Below are positions 17,790-25,801 of a stretch of DNA of 64,000 nucleotides, piece by piece. A program made the position numbers and the translations under genes. The stretch is from an uncultured Niabella sp. (GTDB lineage Bacteria; Bacteroidota; Bacteroidia; Chitinophagales; Chitinophagaceae): assembly GCA_934486785.1 (NCBI GenBank), contig CAKSQK010000002.1, forward strand, positions 248,001-312,000. The letters run 5' to 3'. Below the pieces are notes generated by a model, which was not told the DNA's origin, searched no databases, and saw only the letters and a list, made by a program, of their open reading frames with translations. Every line of letters begins with the position of its first letter. The stretch's first letter is position 1.

Positions 17790-18398
17790 ATGGAACTTTC
17801 ACAGGATACAAAAAATATTCTGGGCCTCAGGTTGCCCACCGACCCGCGCTGGGTCAATCTTGCAGAAATTTCGCTGGAGGCGATCCTGACTGACCATGCG
17901 TACTGCGAGCAGAAAGCTGCAACCAGTTGTATATCAATTATTCAGCGCTTTTCTGAAAAAGAACGGATCGTAAAGGAACTGGCGCCCATTGTTACGGAAG
18001 AATGGGGGCATTTTAGGCTGGTATTGCAGGAGCTGCACAGGCGCGGCTTAAAACTGGGCCCGCAGCGAAAAGATGCTTATGTAAACGCCCTGCTTCATTT
18101 TCAGGTAAAAGGCGGCAGCCGCGAAGACCAGTTGCTGGATAAATTGCTTACTATGGCCATGATAGAAGCCCGTAGCTGTGAGCGTTTTAAAAGGCTGAGT
18201 GAAGGGCTGAATGATCCTTACCTGGCAAAATTTTACCGCCGCTTTATGGAAAGCGAAGCAGGACATTACACCCTTTTTATAGAACTGGCTGAAGCTTACA
18301 TTGATAAAGAAAAAGTACGCCTCCGCTGGGCAGAGTGGCTGGCACACGAAGAAGCAGTGATGAAAGAAATGGAACTGCGCGGCGACAGGATACACTAA
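17790..18398 (+). CDS. miaE: tRNA-(ms2io6A) hydroxylase
   Basis: Non-haem di-iron monooxygenase that hydroxylates the isopentenyl group of 2-methylthio-N6-isopentenyladenosine at tRNA position 37. The ferritin-like four-helix bundle is visible with iron ligands in ILTDHAYCEQKA, EEWGHFRLV, IEARSCERF and ESEAGHYTLFIELAE (Glu and ExxH pairs). Its length of 202 residues fits the family. The next gene starts 11 bp after the stop, so the two are probably cotranscribed, but the functional link is unclear. Confidence 0.93.
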   Translation: MELSQDTKNILGLRLPTDPRWVNLAEISLEAILTDHAYCEQKAATSCISIIQRFSEKERIVKELAPIVTEEWGHFRLVLQELHRRGLKLGPQRKDAYVNALLHFQVKGGSREDQLLDKLLTMAMIEARSCERFKRLSEGLNDPYLAKFYRRFMESEAGHYTLFIELAEAYIDKEKVRLRWAEWLAHEEAVMKEMELRGDRIH

Positions 18399-18409
18399 AT
18401 AAACAAAAA

Positions 18410-19003
18410 ATGAAATACCTCATCTTGATATTAGCTATTTGCTGCGGCATGATTGCCCGCGCGCAAACGCATTCTTATCAAGACAGCATGCAGCAGTATT
18501 TTGCCGCATACGTAGCAAAGCATGAAGTGGTTACCGGAGATGATAAAAAACGTATGCGATTTTACGCACCAGATGAAAGCTGGAGCATTACGGCAGATTT
18601 CGAACCCGTAAAAAATGCTCCCTGGTTCCCGATGAATACATCAAGCGATAAGACCAAAATGTACAGGCAGTTTGGCAAGATCAGTTTTATCATTAAAAAT
18701 GAGCGGCAAACATTATACATTTACCAGGCACAAGCCCTGCTGCAAAACCCTGAATACTGGGATCATCTTTTCCTGCCATTTATGGATGCAACAAACGGTG
18801 CCGAAACCTATGAGACCGGCCGCTACCTTGATCTGCGCTTACAGGATATTGACAACAATAAAGTGATGATAGACTTTAACAAGGCTTATAATCCTTACTG
18901 CGCCTATGGTTTAGGCAAATACAACTGCCCCATTCCTCCTAAAGAAAACCGGCTGAAGATTGCAATCAATGCCGGCGAAAAGAAGTTTGAGCAGGCTGAT
19001 TAA
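18410..19003 (+). CDS. Secreted DUF1684 protein (197 aa)
   Basis: Signal peptide MKYLILILAICCGMIARAQ then a DUF1684 domain recognised by its C-terminal block: YLDLRLQDIDNNKVMIDFNKAYNPYCAYGLGKYNCPIPPKENRL. Function of the family is unknown. The start at 18410 follows the miaE stop by 11 bp; an upstream Met in frame lies inside miaE and would destroy the signal peptide. Its stop codon overlaps that of the convergent porin by 4 bp (shared TTAA). Confidence 0.85.
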   Translation: MKYLILILAICCGMIARAQTHSYQDSMQQYFAAYVAKHEVVTGDDKKRMRFYAPDESWSITADFEPVKNAPWFPMNTSSDKTKMYRQFGKISFIIKNERQTLYIYQAQALLQNPEYWDHLFLPFMDATNGAETYETGRYLDLRLQDIDNNKVMIDFNKAYNPYCAYGLGKYNCPIPPKENRLKIAINAGEKKFEQAD

Positions 19004-20265
19004 ATACCCATCTCTACCTGCAGCATAGCATTTACCCTGTTCCTGAACGGGTCGTCAAGGTGTTCTGAATTGCCTAGGCGGTCATCCAGGCCAAGGTATC
19101 CCTGAATTTTAAATTTATGCTTATTGAAGTAATGCGAATAACCCACTGCTTTGGTACGCAGGTGGTACTGGTAGCTGCGCAGCGAATGGTGAGGCCTTAC
19201 TTCTGAATAGCGCACTGCTATTTCATCTTTGGCCGACAGCATCCTGCTGGCCTGCAGGTTAAAAGCCACACCTTCGGGTATTTGTAAAAAGATCAGCCTG
19301 TCTTCAGGCCTGTTTGTAAAATCATTTACTGAGAAATTATCTACTCTGCGGTCATAATATTCACCCAAAAAAGCCCAACCGTTATATTTAAAAACGGCAT
19401 CGGCCATCATGGTTTGCATATCGGCGTGCAGCTCTTCTTCGGGGTTGTAAGCGCTGTAAAGGTATTTGCCCAACTGGCCGCCTGTGCGGCTTGCCCGAAA
19501 GTTTTTGCTGTACGTAACGCCCACTGAAACTTTGGGCGTAGGCTCAAAGGCCAGGTCGCCTTCATAATAATCACCGCCGTTGATAAAGCGGCCCAGTGGC
19601 AGGTACTCCAGCCGGCCTGTATAAGCAAGGCCTTTATCAGTTGACAACTGGCCGCGCCCTTCGCCGGTACTTACAGCGCTTCTAAATAGCAGTTGCTGCT
19701 TTCCAATGTCAAAATTCCTGTCAAGAAAAAAACCAAAATCCCTGTCTACGGTAAATTTACTGTTCGCTATTGAACGGTCAGGCATTTGCAACTCGCCGGA
19801 AGAGTTCAGGCGCTCTCTGTTGCCGGGAAGCTTTGTTTGCCCAAGGCCAAACGACCATTGTTCATTAGGAATGTAATAAAATACGGCATCGCGGATGATC
19901 TGTGGCGAGCCACTTTCCAGGTCCATATCCCTGTTGGCAAAAGCAAGCTGCAACTTGTATTCCAGCTTGGGTGAAAATAAATAACCTTCAAAACGAAGCC
20001 TGAGCCTGCGCACCATTGCCTCATAACCAGCTTCATCTTCATCATCAAAACGGCTGAAATAGCCTGCCCTGAATTGCGCCCTGAAACGGAAATTGAGATA
20101 AAAATCATCGCCTTTTTTAAACTCCATTCCTTTTTGGGTAAACCCTACAAATAACCCGGCACTGTCGGCCGCCGTTTTTGAATCGTCCTGTGCGTGCGCC
20201 ATTGCAGCTACACACGAAAAAAATACTACCAATAAAAAGTATAAAGATCTTATGGTTTTGCTCAT
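19000..20265 (-). CDS. Phosphate-selective porin O/P-like outer-membrane protein (421 aa)
   Basis: Signal peptide (..VAAMAHAQ) and a 16-strand-type barrel of the OprO/OprP family: FKKGDDFYLNFRFRAQFRAGYFSRFDDEDE, VRRLRLRFEGYLFSPKLEYKLQLAFANRDMD, VFYYIPNEQWSFGLGQTKLPGNRERLNSSGELQMPDRS. It ends in VEMGI. Many Bacteroidota encode such porins, and phosphate specificity should not be assumed. Single gene; no clear phosphate-regulon neighbour. Confidence 0.85.
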   Translation of the reverse strand: MSKTIRSLYFLLVVFFSCVAAMAHAQDDSKTAADSAGLFVGFTQKGMEFKKGDDFYLNFRFRAQFRAGYFSRFDDEDEAGYEAMVRRLRLRFEGYLFSPKLEYKLQLAFANRDMDLESGSPQIIRDAVFYYIPNEQWSFGLGQTKLPGNRERLNSSGELQMPDRSIANSKFTVDRDFGFFLDRNFDIGKQQLLFRSAVSTGEGRGQLSTDKGLAYTGRLEYLPLGRFINGGDYYEGDLAFEPTPKVSVGVTYSKNFRASRTGGQLGKYLYSAYNPEEELHADMQTMMADAVFKYNGWAFLGEYYDRRVDNFSVNDFTNRPEDRLIFLQIPEGVAFNLQASRMLSAKDEIAVRYSEVRPHHSLRSYQYHLRTKAVGYSHYFNKHKFKIQGYLGLDDRLGNSEHLDDPFRNRVNAMLQVEMGI

Positions 20266-20395
20266 CGCGTAAAGATAGAGATTAGAATAAAAACAGCAGG
20301 GGTCATTGCTGTGAAGATTTTTTAAACAACAAAAATCATGGCAAAAGGATCAGCATAGAGTAATTTTTTTAAAGAGAAACGCCTGGTTCAACAGA

Positions 20396-20422
20396 TAAAA
20401 AAAACCCGGCAATGCCAGGGTT
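20396..20422 (-). terminator. Intrinsic terminator of rpoD
   Basis: Minus strand AACCC-T-GGC-ATT-GCC-GGGTT followed by TTTTTTT: an 8-bp stem with a single bulge and a 3-nt loop, immediately after the rpoD stop. Confidence 0.8.
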
Positions 20423-20442
20423 CATAAATATTATTAAACCGA

Positions 20443-21300
20443 TTATCCCAGGTAAGATTTGAGGGCGCTGCTGTACCTTGCTTTTTGCAGGCGTTTAATA
20501 GCGCGCTCTTTGATCTGGCGGATACGCTCTTTGGTGAGATCATATTTTTGCCCGATCTGTTCAATGGTTACGCCGTTTTCGCCATCAAGGCCAAAATACG
20601 CGTTAACAATCTCTGCCTCGCGGGGAGAAAGAGATTTCAATACACGGCGGATTTCATTCCTTAATGAGTCTTTCATCACGTCGTCATCAGTATCGCTGCC
20701 GCCTTCCAGCAGGTCGCCCATGGCCACATCTTCCGCTTCATGAACAGGAGCGTCTAAAGACGTGTGGCGGGTGTTGCTCTGGAATATGTTGTTGATCTCG
20801 GTCTCGCTCATTTCAAGCAGCTCAGAAAGCTCTTCGGTAGAAGGTTCTCTTTCATGCTCCTGCTCAAAAGCCATGTAAGCCTTGTTGGCTTTATTATAAG
20901 TACCGATCTTATTCTGCGGTAAACGAACCAGCCTTCCCTGCTCAGCTAAAGCTTGTAAAATGCTTTGACGGATCCACCAAACGGCATAAGAAATGAACTT
21001 AAAGCCTTTGGTTTCATCAAAACGTTGTGCCGCTTTAATCAGTCCCAGGTTACCTTCATTGATCAGGTCGCTTAAAGAAAGCCCCTGGTGCTGGTATTGC
21101 TTGGCTACAGACACGACAAAGCGCAGGTTGGCCTGAACGAGCTTGTCCAAAGCACGCTGGTCGCCCATTTTAATCTTTTGGGCAAGAGTGGTTTCCTCTT
21201 CGGGCGTGATCATGGAAATCTTGGATATTTCCTGTAAATATTTTTCAACTGCCTGGGAATCCCGGTTAGTGATCTGTGTAGCAATTTTAAGCTGGCGCAT
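20443..21300 (-). CDS. rpoD: Primary RNA polymerase sigma factor, short Bacteroidota type
   Basis: 285-residue group 1 sigma factor. Region 1.2 (DSQAVEKYLQEISKISMITPEEE), region 2 with ANLRFVVSVAKQY, LIQ-like DLINEGNLGLIKAAQRFDETKGFKFISYAVWWIRQSI (-10/-7 recognition), region 3, and region 4 with LSPREAEIVNAYFGL...TLEQIG-like VTIEQIGQKYDLTKERIRQIKERAIKRL. The lack of region 1.1 and the short length are typical of Bacteroidota housekeeping sigma, which reads TAnnTTTG promoters like those seen in this window. It is a single gene with its own promoter and terminator. Confidence 0.97.
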   Translation of the reverse strand: MRQLKIATQITNRDSQAVEKYLQEISKISMITPEEETTLAQKIKMGDQRALDKLVQANLRFVVSVAKQYQHQGLSLSDLINEGNLGLIKAAQRFDETKGFKFISYAVWWIRQSILQALAEQGRLVRLPQNKIGTYNKANKAYMAFEQEHEREPSTEELSELLEMSETEINNIFQSNTRHTSLDAPVHEAEDVAMGDLLEGGSDTDDDVMKDSLRNEIRRVLKSLSPREAEIVNAYFGLDGENGVTIEQIGQKYDLTKERIRQIKERAIKRLQKARYSSALKSYLG

Positions 21301-21398
21301 ATATTTTTATAAACTTATGTATTTTTTTTAGTAGACAGCCTGTTTGGTAAAATAGCTGCAAATTGAACAAAATTAATCCAAACTATAACAAAAGTGTG

Positions 21399-21428
21399 CA
21401 AAGATACGGTTGTTTTTACAATAATCAA
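21399..21428 (-). promoter_or_regulatory. Promoter of rpoD
   Basis: Minus strand TTG (21428-21426), 19-nt spacer, TATCTTTG (21406-21399), an exact -7 match. Predicted start about 21392, giving a leader of about 90 nt. Confidence 0.7.
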
Positions 21429-21495
21429 GTGCCACGGCTGCATACAGTACTCTAACAGCGATAACCACAAATTGTTTACAATGCAAAAAAGCTTG

Positions 21496-22785
21496 CTAAG
21501 CCTGCGGCGCTGCCGGGAAAACAGGTTTATGCTTCTTTCTGCTATATAGAATGATGAAAACACCCAGGATGATTAGTGCAAAAGATATCATTTCAGCCTG
21601 TGTTACCTGTATTCCTAAAAAGTTCATTTTCACATTCACCCTGATCTTTTCAATAAAAAACCTTTCCAGCCCGTTAAAAACCAGGTAAATGCCAAAAAGC
21701 ATCCCGGGTATGCGGATCTTTTTCCTCATGGCCCATAAAATACCAAACAGTATAAGACAAATGATCATTTCGTAAAGTGAGGTTGGAAACGCCGGCGCGG
21801 GCAAATGCATGCAGTATGGGCCTGTACAGCCATCAAGCGGAGCGCCAAACTCATTTACATTATGGGGAAAATCATAGGCAAAAAACCAGTCGGGCAAAAA
21901 ACTTAAAAAGCCCGGCTTGGGAAAGAAAGCACTCTCAGCGCCGTGCGCGGAAAAAAACGGTGCAAAGTTCGACACTGTCTGTTCAAATTCGCCCGGCTGT
22001 GCCGCAGCAATGCCGCCAGCGGCAGACGTTTTAAATGCTGAATTGTAAATGCCCCAGTCACCATCGCCTGATACATGGCAGCCAATGCGGCCAACGCCGT
22101 AAGCCATCATCATAATAGGCCCCATAATATCAGCAAAATGCCAGAAGTTGATATTGTGTTTTTTGGTGTACCACCACAAAGCCAGGCCGGCGCATATTAA
22201 GCCGCCATAAAACGTGAGGCCCGACATGGATAAAATAGAAGAAGGATCTTTTACAAAAGAATCCCAGTTCTCAAATGTATCGAACAGCTTGGCACCAATG
22301 ATTCCAAATACAATAGCAATGGTGGTAATCTCACCCACCCTGTCATGCGGCCATATACGAATGGTCCTTTTCTCGGGCTTTGCCAGTTTTTGCTTGTTTT
22401 TTTCGTGCCACTTTATATACAGCAACAACGCACCTAAGGCAATACCGGCAAACCAGTTACCCTGAGATGAAAAAATATACTCCTGCGGGTTGATGGCAGA
22501 TAAATTGCCCAAAAGGAATAAACCCAGCAATTTGTAGCCCAATAAAAAACCAATGAGGAAATTAACGATCAGCTCGCCGGCGCTTGCAGGCCTGCCTACA
22601 ATGATCACTTCTTCGGTGGGTTTTAATATCCCTTCTTTTCCCTTGCGTTTAAACTCGTATGTAAGCAGGTAAGCGGCAAAAATAACCGACAGTGCCACGA
22701 AGAAACCGAAAGAATTCACCACCCTCAAAAAATTCCATTCCACACCAAACCAATCTCTAAACAGATAGTAAAAATTAGGATACAT
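21496..22785 (-). CDS. lgt: Prolipoprotein diacylglyceryl transferase, Bacteroidota form (429 aa)
   Basis: Integral inner-membrane enzyme that transfers diacylglycerol from phosphatidylglycerol to the lipobox Cys of prolipoproteins. Multiple membrane helices; the family core is FYGGLICAGLALWWY, then MMAYGVGRIGCHVSGDGDWGIYN, then PTSLYEM and NGLERFFIEKIRVN. The usual signature GRxGNFxNxE is altered to GRIGCHVSGDGD, as is common in this phylum. About 60 extra residues separate the signature from PTSLYE, and there is a long N-terminal part, making it much longer than the E. coli enzyme (about 290). Needed for the many lipoproteins encoded nearby. Confidence 0.9.
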   Translation of the reverse strand: MYPNFYYLFRDWFGVEWNFLRVVNSFGFFVALSVIFAAYLLTYEFKRKGKEGILKPTEEVIIVGRPASAGELIVNFLIGFLLGYKLLGLFLLGNLSAINPQEYIFSSQGNWFAGIALGALLLYIKWHEKNKQKLAKPEKRTIRIWPHDRVGEITTIAIVFGIIGAKLFDTFENWDSFVKDPSSILSMSGLTFYGGLICAGLALWWYTKKHNINFWHFADIMGPIMMMAYGVGRIGCHVSGDGDWGIYNSAFKTSAAGGIAAAQPGEFEQTVSNFAPFFSAHGAESAFFPKPGFLSFLPDWFFAYDFPHNVNEFGAPLDGCTGPYCMHLPAPAFPTSLYEMIICLILFGILWAMRKKIRIPGMLFGIYLVFNGLERFFIEKIRVNVKMNFLGIQVTQAEMISFALIILGVFIILYSRKKHKPVFPAAPQA

Positions 22786-22844
22786 ATATTCCTTGTTAGT
22801 TGAGTGGCAATATTACGAAAAAGAGGCTTACCACAAGGGCATAA

Positions 22845-22893
22845 ATTAAAAGTTGGCCAGCCCGCGGGATTACATCCCTGCCAGCCAGCCAAC
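22845..22893 (-). terminator. Intrinsic terminator of the bacilliredoxin gene
   Basis: Minus strand long hairpin with outer stem GTTGGC/GCCAAC and inner stem GGGAT/ATCCC, internal unpaired bases, then TTTTAATTT. It begins about 27 bp after the stop codon. Confidence 0.65.
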
Positions 22894-22919
22894 ATAATGA
22901 GTTCTGTTTTATTTGATCA

Positions 22920-23366
22920 TTAGCAATACTCTTCAAATGCCGCAATTAAATTTTGCGCGATCATTTGTGCAGAGCGGCCTTCGATCATATGCCTTTCAAT
23001 AAAGTGCACCAGTTTACCGTCTTTAAACAAAGCTACCGACGGAGATGAGGGCGGGTAAGGCAATAAATGCTCACGCACTTTTGCCACCGCATCTATATCA
23101 TAGCCTGCAAATGAAGTGGTAAGCTGATCAGGCTTTTTATCAGAATTGGCAACGGCCATTAACACGCCCGGCCTGGCAGTACCAGCCGAACATCCGCACA
23201 CCGAGTTGATTACTAATAAATTGGCGCCTCCTTTTGCCAGGCTTTCTTCTACAGCTTCGGGAGTTACCAGCTCTTCAAAACCGTTATCGGTCAGTTCCTC
23301 TTTCATGGGAACCACAATCTCTCTTGGATACATATCTGTTGTTTTAATTTGTTTGATACCGGCCAT
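22920..23366 (-). CDS. Bacilliredoxin BrxA/BrxB family (YphP/YqiW, 148 aa)
   Basis: Thioredoxin-like disulfide reductase acting on mixed disulfides formed with low-molecular-weight thiols. The active site CGC lies in VINSVCGCSAGTARPGV, followed by YPPSSPSVALFKDGKLVHFIERHMIEGRSA, characteristic of the family. In Firmicutes the partner thiol is bacillithiol, which some Bacteroidota also make; no bsh gene can be confirmed here, although a PIG-L protein lies at 34.7 kb. An internal Met at 23333 (MYPREIVVP) fits family alignments about as well as the start given. Confidence 0.9.
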   Translation of the reverse strand: MAGIKQIKTTDMYPREIVVPMKEELTDNGFEELVTPEAVEESLAKGGANLLVINSVCGCSAGTARPGVLMAVANSDKKPDQLTTSFAGYDIDAVAKVREHLLPYPPSSPSVALFKDGKLVHFIERHMIEGRSAQMIAQNLIAAFEEYC

Positions 23367-23494
23367 TGTTCAGCCGGTTGGTTGAATTATGTAACACGAA
23401 AATAGGAAAATTGTTTTTGTTGCTGCCCGAGGCCACCACCCGGTATGAAGCCCTGAAAAATTACACCCATAATAAAAATTCATTGTTTTAATCT

Positions 23495-23502
23495 TACATT
23501 TG
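23495..23502 (+). promoter_or_regulatory. -7 promoter element of the DUF4256 gene
   Basis: TACATTTG, exact match to TAnnTTTG, 75 bp upstream of the DUF4256 start at 23578. The longer reading frame from 23500 would begin inside this element, which supports the downstream start. No good -33 TTG is seen. Confidence 0.45.
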
Positions 23503-23577
23503 AGCATCAACAAACACAACCTGCTGGGACATGCAAAAGATTGCCGGCAAACATTACACTTTAAACACTCTTACACC

Positions 23578-24144
23578 ATGCCAAAAAGCAACAACCAGTT
23601 ATCACCCGGGGAAAGGGATGCCCTTTTGCACACATTAAAAACCCATTTTGAAAAAAACAAAAACCGCCACAAGGGTATTGCATGGGATAAAGTAGAAGCA
23701 AAACTACAATCTCAACCTGGAAAATTATGGATACTGAATGAAATGGAACAAACCGGTGGTGAGCCAGATGTGGTGGATTTTGATAAAAAAACAGGTGAAT
23801 ATATTTTTTACGATTGCTCGCCCGAAAGCCCCAAAGGCCGCAGAAGCCTTTGCTATGACGATGCCGCTTTACAAGCGCGGAAAGAACACAAACCAAAAAA
23901 CAGCGCCATGCAAATGGCGGCAGACATGGGCATTGAAATGCTTACGGAAGAGCAATACCGCGAGCTACAGAAACTGGGCGCATTTGACCTGAAAACATCA
24001 AGCTGGTTAAAAACCCCTGAAGAAATAAGAGAACTGGGTGGCGCTATATTTGGCGACAGGCGTTATAATACTGTTTTTAAATACCATAACGGTGCTGAAT
24101 CTTATTATGGTTCAAGAGGTTTCAGGGGTTGGTTGAAAGTGTAA
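23578..24144 (+). CDS. DUF4256 family protein (188 aa)
   Basis: Cytoplasmic protein matching DUF4256 from the N-terminus (LSPGERDALLHTLKTHFEKN..RHKGIAWDKVEAKL) through EPDVVDFDKKTGEYIFYDCSPESPKGRRSLCYD, MLTEEQYRELQKLGAFDLKTSSWLKTPEEIRELGGAIFGDRRY to HNGAESYYGSRGFRGWLKV. The family is widespread, uncharacterised and usually a single gene, as here. No membrane or signal segment. The start at 23578 (MPKSNNQ) is preferred over 23500 because the extra residues have no family similarity and would precede the predicted transcription start. Confidence 0.85.
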   Translation: MPKSNNQLSPGERDALLHTLKTHFEKNKNRHKGIAWDKVEAKLQSQPGKLWILNEMEQTGGEPDVVDFDKKTGEYIFYDCSPESPKGRRSLCYDDAALQARKEHKPKNSAMQMAADMGIEMLTEEQYRELQKLGAFDLKTSSWLKTPEEIRELGGAIFGDRRYNTVFKYHNGAESYYGSRGFRGWLKV

Positions 24145-24190
24145 CTTGTATTTTACCGCTTAGTACTGTTTACGATGCAATCTACTCAAC

Positions 24191-24919
24191 TTATGAGTTC
24201 CAAATCTTCCAGCCCAATTCGGCCTGCCCTACCAGCATATCGTAACCGTTCTTAATGGCGGCGCCACGCTCCTGCCCTTTTTGCAAAAACAAAGTGAGCG
24301 GCGGATTGTAAACCAGGTCGTATAAATAATGTTTTTGCGTGAGCTGATCGTAAGGAATTTGCGGCGCAGTATCAACCTTAGGAAAACTGCCCAGTGGCGA
24401 ACAGTTGATCACCAGCAAATGGCTTTGCATTATTTCAGGTGTCAGTTCATCATAAGTTATAACATCATGCTTTCTTGTGCGGGAAACGCATAGATATTCT
24501 ATCTGCAATTTTTTAAGTACATGCATCACCGCTTTGGCCGCGCCGCCTGTGCCCAGCACCAGCGCTTTATTATGAAAGGGTTGTAATAACGTTTTAAGCG
24601 AACGTTCAAAAGCAGGTGCATCCGTATTAAAGCCTTTTAGTTTACCGTTGGCAACCTTAATACAGTTTACCGCGCCAATGGCTTCCGCCTCTTCATCCAG
24701 TTCATCAAGGTAAGCCATTACTTCCTGCTTGTAAGGAATGGTTACGTTAATGCCGCTTAAAGAATGTGTTTGTAACAAGGAAGGGAACTGCTGAATATTC
24801 TCCAGCTCAAAAAGTTCATAGGTTGCATTAGTAATACCTTCATTTAAAAACTTTTCAGTAAAATATTTTTTGCTGAAAGATTGTGCAAGCGGGTATCCAA
24901 TCAGTCCGTAAAGCCGCAT
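24191..24919 (-). CDS. aroE: Shikimate dehydrogenase
   Basis: NADPH-dependent reduction of 3-dehydroshikimate to shikimate in the chorismate pathway. Motifs: GYPLAQSFSKKYF (substrate Ser-x-Ser), GINVTIPYK with catalytic Lys, GAVNCIK, GFNTDAPAF (catalytic Asp), LGTGGAAKAVMHVL (NADP loop), NCSPLGS, DLVYNPP and the C-terminal NGYDMLVGQAELGWKIW. At 242 residues it is at the short end for AroE. Its ATG overlaps the comA stop (TGATG), so translation is probably coupled. Confidence 0.95.
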   Translation of the reverse strand: MRLYGLIGYPLAQSFSKKYFTEKFLNEGITNATYELFELENIQQFPSLLQTHSLSGINVTIPYKQEVMAYLDELDEEAEAIGAVNCIKVANGKLKGFNTDAPAFERSLKTLLQPFHNKALVLGTGGAAKAVMHVLKKLQIEYLCVSRTRKHDVITYDELTPEIMQSHLLVINCSPLGSFPKVDTAPQIPYDQLTQKHYLYDLVYNPPLTLFLQKGQERGAAIKNGYDMLVGQAELGWKIWNS

Positions 24920-25692
24920 CAGTTCACGTTCTTTTTATCAAGGTATAAGGTAAACGTATCGCCACGCAAACCAATGCGCATGGCCTCAAGTGCAATCACC
25001 TCGTTGGGCGGTATATTGCCCAGGTTCACATTACAGCCGATGAGTTCTAAAAAATATAATTGCTGCGCTTTTTGCGGCGCTTCCCAAATAATTTTCTTTT
25101 CAGGAATTTGCGTTAAGATTTCCTGCACCAGGCCTTCTCTAACTTCGCCCGTACCGCGGTAAATACCTACGTTGCCAGCCTCGCGCGCTTCTGCAATTAC
25201 ATAGGTTGAGCCTGCTTCCAGCTCTGCCTTCATCAGCTCTATCCACTTATAAGGCGGAATGATGTGTGTGGCGTCTTTGCTTCCCACTTCGCTGAGCACT
25301 ACGCCGTACTTCGTCATTTTTTCAATATACCCGCACTTTTCAGCATGAGGAATGGTAATGGAGCCATCGCTGACTTCAATATAATCAATTCCAAAATCTT
25401 TTAAAACGGCCACGTAATCATCAATCTGGTTGCGTATCAGGTAGGCTTCAAATAAAGTGCCGCCAAAATAAACTGCCATCCCGTACGATTTGTACACTTC
25501 AATTTTCTCTCTCAGGTTGGGCGTAACCACGGCCGTTCCAAATCCTAATTTCACCAGGTCTACATGCGGCGCTGAAGCGCTCATAAAATTTTTTGCTTCT
25601 TCAAGGCTAAGGCCCTTATCCATTACCATTGTAATGCCAGACTCGCGGGGTTGTTGATTTCGTTCTGGTAGCTGGGATAGTTTAAAGCTCAT
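24919..25692 (-). CDS. comA: Phosphosulfolactate synthase (ComA family)
   Basis: ComA-type TIM barrel, 257 residues, adding sulfite to phosphoenolpyruvate to give (2R)-phosphosulfolactate, the first step of coenzyme M synthesis in methanogens. Seen motifs: VMDKGLSLEEAKNFM, VDLVKLGFGTAVV, VYFGGTLFEAYLI, IEVSDGSITI, EVGSKDA, VIAEAREAGNVGIYRGTGEVR and LGNIPPNEVIALEAMRIGLRGDT. Bacteroidota do not make coenzyme M; a role in sulfolactate/cysteate or sulfonolipid precursor supply is plausible but unproven. It is the first gene of a coupled pair with aroE. ComB/ComC homologues are not in the window. Confidence 0.9.
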   Translation of the reverse strand: MSFKLSQLPERNQQPRESGITMVMDKGLSLEEAKNFMSASAPHVDLVKLGFGTAVVTPNLREKIEVYKSYGMAVYFGGTLFEAYLIRNQIDDYVAVLKDFGIDYIEVSDGSITIPHAEKCGYIEKMTKYGVVLSEVGSKDATHIIPPYKWIELMKAELEAGSTYVIAEAREAGNVGIYRGTGEVREGLVQEILTQIPEKKIIWEAPQKAQQLYFLELIGCNVNLGNIPPNEVIALEAMRIGLRGDTFTLYLDKKNVN

Positions 25693-25715
25693 GCACTTAA
25701 TAATTATTCAGGCAA

Positions 25716-25748
25716 CAAATGTAGCAATTTTAGTTTTTTAGCGGCAAA
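25716..25748 (-). promoter_or_regulatory. Promoter of comA-aroE
   Basis: Minus strand TTTG (25748-25745), 21-nt spacer, TACATTTG (25723-25716), exact -7 match. The predicted start leaves a leader of about 17 nt. Confidence 0.7.
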
Positions 25749-25801
25749 TTGTTTGGAATGCAGCAATCCACTCCAGGCGCTTTGTAAAAGCAAAACATTT
25801 T

